From: JBDTMT01 sp039934135
Lineage (GTDB): Bacteria; Desulfobacterota; Binatia; HRBIN30; CADEER01
NCBI GenBank assembly: GCA_039934135.1
Contig: JBDTMT010000082.1
Coordinates: 1 to 14,642 of the forward strand
Length of the DNA: 14,642 nt
Direction: 5' to 3'
The notes below the pieces were generated by a model that made no database searches, was not told the origin of the DNA, and worked only from the letters and a program-made list of their open reading frames with translations. Positions 6,191 to 12,124 of the stretch are shown one piece after another (the stretch's first letter is position 1; each line of letters starts with the position of its first letter). A program made the position numbers and the translations under genes.

Positions 6191-7222
6191 TCATCGTCGT
6201 TCGACGCGCAGGCCGTCGCGCGCCAGCGGCGCGACCAACACCTGGCTGGCCAGACCGGTGCGCGCAGCGAAGCTGCGCAGCGCATCGGCGAGGGGCTCGG
6301 CGTCGCCCGGCGCGGGCAGGGCGAAGATTGCGCCGCCGCCACCGGCGCCGGTCAGCTTGGCGCCGAGCGCGCCGGCGGCTCGCGCCGCGTCGATCAGCGC
6401 GCGCACCGGCTCACCGGCGCCGTCGGCGAAGCCGCAGCGCTGCATCATCGCGTCGACGAGCGCCTGATTGCGGTCGATCTGCCGGCCGAGGCCGGCGAGG
6501 TCGTGCGCCAGCAGCGCGATCTTGCCGCGCCAGGCGGTCTCGCCCATCTGGCGGACCAGATCGAGCAGCGGCCCGGCGCCGCGCCGGCGCTCGTCGAGAT
6601 ACCGCGCCCGCATCGGCGCATGCACGGCACCGGAATCGCGCTGCACGCCGCTGGTGGCGATGACGAACTGCAGCGGCGGCGCGTGCGCGCCGAGCTTCTC
6701 GTAGGTCGCGTACGGCTCCTCGCCGAGCGGCGCGTGCCACAGCTTGCCGTGGTAAGCGATGTAGGCGAGGTCGCCGAACAGCGGCGCGTAGCGATCAGCG
6801 AAGCCGCAGACGACGCCGAGGTGGTGTTCCTCGGCGCGTTGCGCCAGCTCGGCCAGGGCCCAGTCGTTCCAGCGCCGCGCATCCAGCTCGTAGTGGGCGC
6901 GCAGCCCGGCCAGCACCGCCAGCAGCAACACAGACGATCCCGCCAGCCCGCTCGACACCGGCACGTCGCTCCACGTCTCGATCGCCACCGGCGCCGCCGC
7001 GAGGCGCGCCGCCAACTCCGGTTCATGGCGCGTGAAGGCGGCGATCGCGGCCACCTCGATCTCGCCGCCAGTGGATGGCGCATCACCGCGTGGCGCCGCC
7101 GTCAGCGTCGCGCCACCGCGTACCTCGATCGCTGCCGTCAGCGTCGCATAGGCGCCCTCGCACGCATCGGTCGGACTGCCGACGATATTGATGCGCGCCG
7201 GCAGCGAAACGCGCAGGGTCAT
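6191..7222 (-). CDS. GHMP-family kinase, probable sugar kinase (glucuronokinase-like)
   Basis: GHMP kinases use ATP to phosphorylate small alcohols or sugars. The ATG at 7222 gives 343 residues and puts the first motif, PARINIVGSPTD (8-19), where the family has it; a GTG at 7240 is the only nearby alternative. The phosphate-binding motif is PVSSGLAGSS (88-97), a variant of PxxxGLGSSA. A galactokinase/mevalonate-kinase-like catalytic aspartate is probably D143 in GFADRYAPLFGD. The third motif AKLTGAGGGG is at 288-297. SPTD instead of the galactokinase EHTD, together with the GFADRYAPLFGDLAY block, reminds me most of glucuronokinase-type sugar-1-kinases, but this is by eye. It is the first gene of a leftward two-gene unit with a nucleotidyltransferase, which suggests a salvage route from free sugar to nucleotide sugar. 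Mevalonate kinase or a heptose kinase cannot be excluded. Confidence 0.78.
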   Translation of the reverse strand: MTLRVSLPARINIVGSPTDACEGAYATLTAAIEVRGGATLTAAPRGDAPSTGGEIEVAAIAAFTRHEPELAARLAAAPVAIETWSDVPVSSGLAGSSVLLLAVLAGLRAHYELDARRWNDWALAELAQRAEEHHLGVVCGFADRYAPLFGDLAYIAYHGKLWHAPLGEEPYATYEKLGAHAPPLQFVIATSGVQRDSGAVHAPMRARYLDERRRGAGPLLDLVRQMGETAWRGKIALLAHDLAGLGRQIDRNQALVDAMMQRCGFADGAGEPVRALIDAARAAGALGAKLTGAGGGGAIFALPAPGDAEPLADALRSFAARTGLASQVLVAPLARDGLRVERR

Positions 7223-7246
7223 GGAATCGAGAGGAAGCACGGATCG

Positions 7247-7281
7247 GGTGCGAGGTGCCAGGTGTCTGGTGTCGGGTGTGG
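7247..7281. repeat. Five tandem degenerate heptamers (GGTGNNN)
   Basis: Five consecutive 7-bp units each begin GGTG and then vary (for example GGTGCCA at 7254, GGTGTCT at 7261, GGTGTCG at 7268). They start 25 bp upstream of the kinase ATG, inside its probable leader. The function is unknown; this may be a simple-sequence expansion or part of a dispersed intergenic repeat. Confidence 0.8.
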
Positions 7282-7353
7282 GGGGCGGTGAAATCGACTT
7301 GGGCTGTCGGTCGCGCCAAAGGTGCGCTGCAGGATCAGCCCCGAGGAGAACTC

Positions 7354-7401
7354 GGGCACGGGCAAGGGCACGGGCACGGGCACGGGGACGGGCACGGGGA
7401 C
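7354..7401 (+). repeat. Eight tandem GGGCAC-type hexamers, G-quadruplex motif on the plus strand
   Basis: Eight 6-bp units (consensus GGGCAC, with GGGCAA and GGGGAC variants) give eight runs of three or four G separated by 2-3 nt. That satisfies the usual G-quadruplex rule twice over. The G-rich strand is the sense strand of the GH8 gene. Slippage-type expansion is likely. Confidence 0.85.
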
Positions 7402-7426
7402 GAGTCGAATCGGATCAATGTGATCT

Positions 7427-7451
7427 CCCCAACCCCCAACCCCCAAACCCC
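7427..7451 (-). repeat. C-rich heptamer repeat, G-quadruplex motif on the minus strand
   Basis: On the plus strand there are four C runs of 4, 5, 5 and 4 bases separated by A2, A2 and A3 (heptamer CCCCAAC). The minus strand therefore carries four G runs with 2-3 nt loops, an excellent quadruplex motif. The G-rich strand is the sense strand of the leftward kinase operon. Confidence 0.85.
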
Positions 7452-7538
7452 GCAGTGTCAGATACCCGGTTACCTGTCTCCTGAGCCTTGCCGCCCGCCA
7501 TCGCCTGCGCCATAGGCGACCGCAGGGGGACCAAAGGC

Positions 7539-9380
7539 ATGACGGCGATGACGCGACGGGCAGGCGTGCGATTGGCGGCGGCGAGTGCCGCGGCGTTTTT
7601 GGCGTGCGGCGGCGCGGCTGCGGCGCAGAATCATCCGTTCGGCTCGCATCCGGTGCCGTACGCCGCTGGGGCGATCACGCCCAGTCACGTCGGTCAGTCG
7701 GCGCAGGACGCGGCGGTGCGCGCTTTCTATGATGCGTGGAAGCCGCGTTACCTGAGGCAGACCTGTGGCGCCGCCAACTTCGTCGTCGAGGCCAAGGTCG
7801 GCGGCGGCAACCTGACCGTCTCCGAGGCGCACGGCTACGGCATGCTGCTGGCGGTGTTGATGGCCGGCTACGATCCCGACGCGCGCACCATCTTCGACGG
7901 CATGGTCGCCTACCGTCGCCAGCACCCGTCGATCTACACGCCCGGCCTGATGGCCTGGAACCAGCGCAAGTCGTGCGGCGACGCGCAGGGCGGCGACCGC
8001 GCCGCCGACGGCGACCTCGACATCGCCTACGCGCTGCTGATGGCTGACAAGCAATGGGGTAGTTGCGGGCCGATCGACTACGCCGCCGAAGCCGCCGCGG
8101 TGCTGGCGGGCATCGAGAGCGGCGAGGTCGACACGCTGGGTAAGTATCTGCGCCTCGGCGACTGGACGACGCCGGGCGAGGCGCAGTTCTATCAGGCGAC
8201 GCGCAGCTCGGATTTCATGCCGGATCACCTGCGCGCCTTCGCCGCCGCTTCCGCCAACCCGGTGTGGAGCGGCGTCTTGAACCATACCTACGGCGTCTTC
8301 GACGCCATCCAGCTGTCGGACAGTCCAGTCGCCGGCCTGATCCCCGACTTCATCGCCGATCCGCTCGGCACGGCGGCGCCGGTGGCGCCGCACTTCCTTG
8401 AGGGGCCGAACGACGGCGACTACGACTACAACGCCTGCCGCGACCCGTGGCGTCTGGCGACCGACTTCCTGGTCTCCGGCGACGCGCGCGCCAAGACCGC
8501 GGTGCAGCGCATGACGACGTGGATCCGCGGCGCCACCGGCAACGATCCCGAGCAGATCAAGTCCGGCTATCAGCTCGACGGCAGCGTCAGCCCGCAGGCC
8601 GACTATCGCTCGATGGCCTTCGTGGCGCCGTTCGGCGTCGGCGCCATGGCCGACGCGACCAATCAGGCGTGGCTGAACGACGTCTGGGATCTGGTCGTTG
8701 CCACCTCGATCGACGACGAGGCCTACTACGAGAACACCCTCAAGTTGCTGTCGATGATCGTCATGTCGGGCAACTGGTGGGCGCCGCAGGCGGTGTCGGG
8801 CGGGTGCGTCGCTGTCCCGAGCACGCCGCTGTGCAGCGGTGGCGGCGCGCTCGGCAATCTGCAGATCAAGCTTAGCGGCCTCAGCGCGGGGCCGGGCCGT
8901 CAGAGCCTGCAGATCAAGGGGACGCTGTTCTTCCCCAGCGGCGTGCCGGTGGCGGCGCCGTTCGCTGTCGGCGCCCAGGTGCTGGTCGAGGACGCCGGCA
9001 ACGGCGACGCCGGCCTCTACGAGATCAGCCGCTTCACCACTCCGCTGCCGGCGCTGGCCAGCGGCACCTGCGATGCGCGCGACGGCTGGGATACGGCGCG
9101 ACTGCGCTACCGCAACCGCTCCGGGATGATGGATCCGCCGACCTGTACCGCGGCCAGCGCCGCCGGCCTCAGCGAGATCCGCTACAAAGTGCGCGACGCC
9201 AACACGCTCGACGTGCAGATCACGATCAAGCGCGCCAGTATCGCCGCGCCGCTCGGCGCCCTGCGCGTCACCTACGTCCTCGGCGCCGGCCAACCGGCGA
9301 GCGACGGCGGCCAATGCGCCGTCAGCGTCGCGACGTCATGCACCGCCAACGGCAGCGGCAGCTCACGCAAGTGCCGCTGA
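7539..9380 (+). CDS. Secreted glycoside hydrolase family 8 enzyme with unrecognised C-terminal module
   Basis: GH8 enzymes are inverting endo-acting hydrolases of beta-1,4-glucan, xylan or chitosan. The start is the ATG at 7539, 8 nt after AGGGGGA (7524-7530); another ATG at 7548 is possible. The 613-residue product begins with an Arg-Arg and Ala-rich signal peptide probably cut near residue 29. FLACGG is only a poor lipobox and the Arg pair only a poor Tat motif. The catalytic domain (about 35-415) shows SEAHGYGM (95-102), whose E96 is the expected general acid, the GH8 signature ADGDLDIAYALLMADKQWG (156-174), and ACRDPWRLATDFL (299-311). Residues about 437-582 form a separate, apparently beta-rich module, followed by a Gly/Ser and Cys-containing tail. 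It is longer than BcsZ-type cellulases (about 370) and no cellulose synthase gene is near, so degradation of external polysaccharide seems more likely than a role in cellulose export. The exact substrate is unknown. Confidence 0.88.
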   Translation: MTAMTRRAGVRLAAASAAAFLACGGAAAAQNHPFGSHPVPYAAGAITPSHVGQSAQDAAVRAFYDAWKPRYLRQTCGAANFVVEAKVGGGNLTVSEAHGYGMLLAVLMAGYDPDARTIFDGMVAYRRQHPSIYTPGLMAWNQRKSCGDAQGGDRAADGDLDIAYALLMADKQWGSCGPIDYAAEAAAVLAGIESGEVDTLGKYLRLGDWTTPGEAQFYQATRSSDFMPDHLRAFAAASANPVWSGVLNHTYGVFDAIQLSDSPVAGLIPDFIADPLGTAAPVAPHFLEGPNDGDYDYNACRDPWRLATDFLVSGDARAKTAVQRMTTWIRGATGNDPEQIKSGYQLDGSVSPQADYRSMAFVAPFGVGAMADATNQAWLNDVWDLVVATSIDDEAYYENTLKLLSMIVMSGNWWAPQAVSGGCVAVPSTPLCSGGGALGNLQIKLSGLSAGPGRQSLQIKGTLFFPSGVPVAAPFAVGAQVLVEDAGNGDAGLYEISRFTTPLPALASGTCDARDGWDTARLRYRNRSGMMDPPTCTAASAAGLSEIRYKVRDANTLDVQITIKRASIAAPLGALRVTYVLGAGQPASDGGQCAVSVATSCTANGSGSSRKCR

Positions 9381-9386
9381 ACCGAG

Positions 9387-10661
9387 TCATCGCCGCGCCA
9401 GTGCGCGGAGGATGTCCGGGCGGAATGCGGACGGCGCGATCTCGCCGAGCCTCACCGCCTCGGCACCGGTGAACGTGGCGAGCGACGCGGCCGACTCGAC
9501 CAGGCCCTCGATGGCGCGTTCGCGTGTGACCATGCCCCATGTCGCGCGCGGCGGCGTGCCGGTTGCGATCCAGTCCTCGAAGCGAACGCGCCGCAGCTCG
9601 AGGCGACGTTCGCGGCGGTGCAGCTTGGCATCGACGCGGCCGACCAGCTGCCCGTCGACCAGCAGTGGCAAGGCGTAGTAGCCGAAGGCCCGCTGCGCGG
9701 CCGGAACGTACACCTCGAGGCGATAGTCGAAGCCGAACAAGCGCTCGACGCGTTCGCGGTGCCACAGCAGGGAGTCGAACGGCGCCAGCAGCGTTGCGCC
9801 GCGTGAGGCGAGGCGCCGGCGGCCCGCGGCCGCCAGCGCCTCGAGGTCCCGCGACAGCGCGTACCAGCGCGTGCGACTTCCGGCGACGCTGACCTCCGCC
9901 ACCTGGCCGTCGCGCACCATGGCGCGCAACGTGGCGCGGCGCTCGGCGACGGCGAGACGCGGGAACGTCAGGTAGAGGCGCAGATCGGTTTCGGTCGCCG
10001 CGCCCATGGCGTGCAGCGAGCGCTCGATATGCCAGCGGCGAAACGCTGCCGCGGCGAGCGCCGGTGCGGCGACGGCGTCCGGCAGGACGCGTTCCATGAC
10101 GTCGAAGCGCTTCTGGAAGTGCTGCCGCGACTGCACGCCGATGCGGCCGCTCATCCAGAGAAAGTCGAGCGCGTGTGTCGTCGGCTTCCAAGTCCACCAG
10201 CCGCTGGCGCCGCCGGGTTGCGCCGCGAGGAAGTCGCTGTTGCCGAGCGGACCGCGCGCCCGGATCTCGCTTTCGACCAGGCGCAGCAGGCGCGGGTGTT
10301 TCTTCAGGAACCCGCTCCAGCCCTTGTGGTGCTGGTGGTAGTCGAGCATGGCGCGGCGCCAGGCTGGGAACTGCGCGGTCGCGACCAGACACGCGGCGTG
10401 CGACCAGTACTCGAACAGGACGCGCCGTCGGTAGATCAGGCGCTCGAGCGCGGCGCGGTCGTAGGCACCAAAGCGGCTCCACACCGTCAAATGGTGGGCC
10501 CGAGCGACGACGTTGATCGAGTCGAGCTGAATGCCGCCGGTATCTTCGGCGAAGCGCTGCAGACTCGCGGCCGTCAGGCGGCGCCGGCGCGGGCGGTCGA
10601 GGTGCTGGCGGGCGAGAAACAGCGCGGCGACGGCGCGCAGCGACACTGCTGGGATCGTCAT
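9387..10661 (-). CDS. ycaQ: Winged-helix DNA glycosylase, YcaQ/AlkX type (HTH_42 superfamily)
   Basis: YcaQ-type proteins are DNA glycosylases that unhook interstrand crosslinks and remove bulky alkylated bases. The 424-residue product (start ATG at 10661, no strong Shine-Dalgarno) has the family layout. An N-terminal helical/winged-helix part contains FAEDTGGIQLDSINVVARAH, whose Q45-L-D47 is the QxD catalytic motif of the AlkX branch (the AlkZ branch has QxQ). FEYWSHAACL follows, then a middle region rich in Arg and Trp, and near residues 300-350 LLAPFDSLLWHRERVERLFGF and ALPLLVDGQLVGRVD, typical of the beta-barrel part. It converges on the GH8 gene with 6 bp between stop codons and no clear terminator, so read-through of one into the other is possible. 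It is divergent from the oxidase operon. Function in this organism is inferred from family. Confidence 0.83.
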   Translation of the reverse strand: MTIPAVSLRAVAALFLARQHLDRPRRRRLTAASLQRFAEDTGGIQLDSINVVARAHHLTVWSRFGAYDRAALERLIYRRRVLFEYWSHAACLVATAQFPAWRRAMLDYHQHHKGWSGFLKKHPRLLRLVESEIRARGPLGNSDFLAAQPGGASGWWTWKPTTHALDFLWMSGRIGVQSRQHFQKRFDVMERVLPDAVAAPALAAAAFRRWHIERSLHAMGAATETDLRLYLTFPRLAVAERRATLRAMVRDGQVAEVSVAGSRTRWYALSRDLEALAAAGRRRLASRGATLLAPFDSLLWHRERVERLFGFDYRLEVYVPAAQRAFGYYALPLLVDGQLVGRVDAKLHRRERRLELRRVRFEDWIATGTPPRATWGMVTRERAIEGLVESAASLATFTGAEAVRLGEIAPSAFRPDILRALARR

Positions 10662-10996
10662 GCGCGCGCTGGGGCTCGCCTGGGCGAGTGCCGGACCTGG
10701 GCCGAATCGATGGCGCGCGACATTCTCGTACGCAGACCTGTGCAGTGCGCGCCGCCGGCGCGCAACTCGCCGACAGCATCGCTCAGTCCGGCCTCACCGC
10801 CGACCACGGCGCGGCGAACAGGAGCGCTAAACCCGCAATGCGGATCGCCGCCATCAGTATGCGTAAAACTACGTTGGTCGCGGATCTGGCTCGCCGACCG
10901 ACGCGCCTGTTGGAGGAGTACGAGGCGCCGCACTCGCAAGCGCGAAGTCGGAAGTTTCCGTTGACGAGCTCGGCGCGTTCATGGTTAGCGAGCCAC
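10662..10996. other. Divergent gap between ycaQ and ctaC
   Basis: These 335 bp have no gene I can support. The frame of the downstream oxidase subunit II is open through most of it. An in-frame ATG at 10838, with GGAG at 10821-10824 (13 nt away), would extend that protein by 53 unremarkable residues. TTGACG at 10961-10966 resembles a -35 box but has no good -10 at the right spacing. The AT-richer stretch near 10855-10875 is the most likely promoter area. No repeat like those elsewhere in the window is present. Confidence 0.4.
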
Positions 10997-12022
10997 GTGC
11001 GGTGGTGCGGAGGACGCAGGCGTAGTCGCCTGCACGTTGCAGCGCTCTGCGTCGCGCTGATTCCCGCAGTGGCTGGCGCGGCGCCGGGGCCGATCCCCAG
11101 CATCTTCGATCCGCTGTCGCGCCCGGCCGACGAGATCTACACGCTGTCGCTGCTGGTGCTCGGCATTTGCGGGGCGATCTTCGTGCTGGTCGCCGGCCTG
11201 CTGGTGATCAGCATCGTGCGCTTTCGCCGCCGTCCCGATGACGACGGCGTCGAACCGCCGCAGGTCTACGGCAGCAACCCGATCGAGCTGGCGTGGACCG
11301 TCATCCCGCTGCTGATCGTCTTCGTGTTGTTCCTGGTGACGACGCGCACGCTGATCGCCATCGAGAACGCCGTGCCGCCCGCCGATGCGCTGGAGGTGCG
11401 GGTCATCGGCCACCAGTGGTGGTGGGAGTTCCGCTATCCGAAGCAGGGCGTGGTGACCGCCAACGAGCTGCACGTGCCGGTCGGCCGCGCCACCTTTCTG
11501 ACCTTGGAGTCGGCCGACGTCGTGCACAGCTTCTGGCTCCCGCAGCTGAACGGCAAGACCGACGTCATTCCGAATCGCGTCAACCGCATGTGGATCGAGC
11601 CGCGCGAAGCCGGCATCTACTACGGCCAGTGCGCCGAGTACTGCGGCACGCAGCACGCGCGCATGATGTTGCGCGTCATCGCCCACCCGGCCGACGAGTT
11701 CGACGCCTGGGCCCAGGCGCAGCTGGCGCCGGCGGTGGCCGACGCCAGCGCGGCCGCGGGGCGCGACGTCTTCCAGTCGACCGCCTGCATCAACTGCCAC
11801 CGCATCGACGGCACGGTCGCCGACGGCGTCTTCGGTCCCGACCTGACGCATTTGATGAGCCGCGACACCATCGCCGCCGGCGCCGCGCCGAACACCGCGC
11901 AGGCGCTGCGCGATTGGATAGACAACCCCGACGCCATCAAGCCGGGCGCGCTGATGCCGGCGATGCAGTTGAGTCCGATCGAGCTCGACCAAGTGGTCGC
12001 GTACCTGACGACGTTGAAATGA
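10997..12022 (+). CDS. ctaC: Cytochrome c oxidase subunit II with fused cytochrome c (caa3 type)
   Basis: This subunit accepts electrons through its own heme c and passes them by the CuA centre to subunit I. I place the start at the GTG at 10997, which gives a compact Arg-rich signal peptide (1-29) and 341 residues; upstream ATG 10838 is the alternative and the start is uncertain. Two membrane helices follow (about 47-74 and 96-119). The periplasmic cupredoxin domain has GHQWWWEF (138-145), the electron-entry aromatic patch, and CuA ligands H177, C212, E214, C216, H220 and M223. The C-terminal cytochrome c domain has CINCH (264-268) and axial Met 320 in GALMP. The fused heme domain is the mark of caa3 oxidases. 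Subunit I follows after 102 bp occupied by a palindromic repeat. Confidence 0.93.
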   Translation: MRWCGGRRRSRLHVAALCVALIPAVAGAAPGPIPSIFDPLSRPADEIYTLSLLVLGICGAIFVLVAGLLVISIVRFRRRPDDDGVEPPQVYGSNPIELAWTVIPLLIVFVLFLVTTRTLIAIENAVPPADALEVRVIGHQWWWEFRYPKQGVVTANELHVPVGRATFLTLESADVVHSFWLPQLNGKTDVIPNRVNRMWIEPREAGIYYGQCAEYCGTQHARMMLRVIAHPADEFDAWAQAQLAPAVADASAAAGRDVFQSTACINCHRIDGTVADGVFGPDLTHLMSRDTIAAGAAPNTAQALRDWIDNPDAIKPGALMPAMQLSPIELDQVVAYLTTLK

Positions 12023-12033
12023 GCAGCCGAAGA

Positions 12034-12113
12034 TTCACCATAGAGACACAGAGGCACAGAGGCACAGAGAGCTGCGGGAGATTTTCTCCGGGTCTCTGTG
12101 TCTCCGTGGTGAA
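12034..12113. repeat. Octamer-based palindromic repeat, copy B
   Basis: The gap between ctaC and ctaD is almost entirely this element. The left arm 12034-12053 pairs with 12094-12113 over 20 positions with few mismatches. The centre adds extra AGAGGCAC octamers on the left side and an inner hairpin GGAGA/TCTCC (12077-12081 with 12085-12089). It shares the octamer unit and the terminal GTGGTGAAGG with copy A at 2922-3023, but the loop sequence differs. The left arm is longer here, whereas copy A has the longer right arm. Confidence 0.85.
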
Positions 12114-12115
12114 GG
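12111..12115 (+). promoter_or_regulatory. Ribosome binding site of ctaD, lying in the repeat end
   Basis: GAAGG lies 9 nt before the ctaD ATG at 12125 and overlaps the end of the right arm of repeat copy B. No other Shine-Dalgarno-like sequence is present. This repeats the arrangement upstream of pgl. Confidence 0.6.
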
Positions 12116-12124
12116 TTTGTTCTG

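Larger units (their letters stand above)
7223..7538. other. Divergent intergenic region with low-complexity repeats
   Basis: These 316 bp separate the leftward kinase gene from the rightward GH8 gene and must hold the promoters of both. They contain heptamer repeats (7247-7281), G-rich hexamers (7354-7401), a small dyad GATCA-ATG-TGATC (7413-7425) and C-rich heptamers (7427-7451). The GH8 ribosome binding site AGGGGGA is at 7524-7530. I see no convincing -35/-10 pair in either direction and no plausible gene. Confidence 0.7.

Noticed and set aside
5035..6663. A 542-codon plus-strand frame spanning the end of ppgK and antisense to the nucleotidyltransferase and kinase genes
   Set aside because: The translation is low-complexity Arg/Ala/Gly and the minus-strand proteins in the same region have clear family motifs.
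7470..9314. A 614-codon minus-strand frame opposite the GH8 gene
   Set aside because: It mirrors the GH8 coding sequence, and the plus strand has a signal peptide and the GH8 signature.
10961..10989. TTGACG as a -35 box for ctaC
   Set aside because: No acceptable -10 hexamer lies 16-18 nt downstream, and the implied start of transcription would fall inside or next to the likely start codon.
10658..11103. Minus-strand frames upstream of ctaC, one ending in a hydrophobic stretch that looks like a membrane helix
   Set aside because: There is no recognisable family, no good ribosome binding site, and the frame overlaps the ycaQ start and the ctaC signal peptide. The hydrophobic run is short and could be chance.
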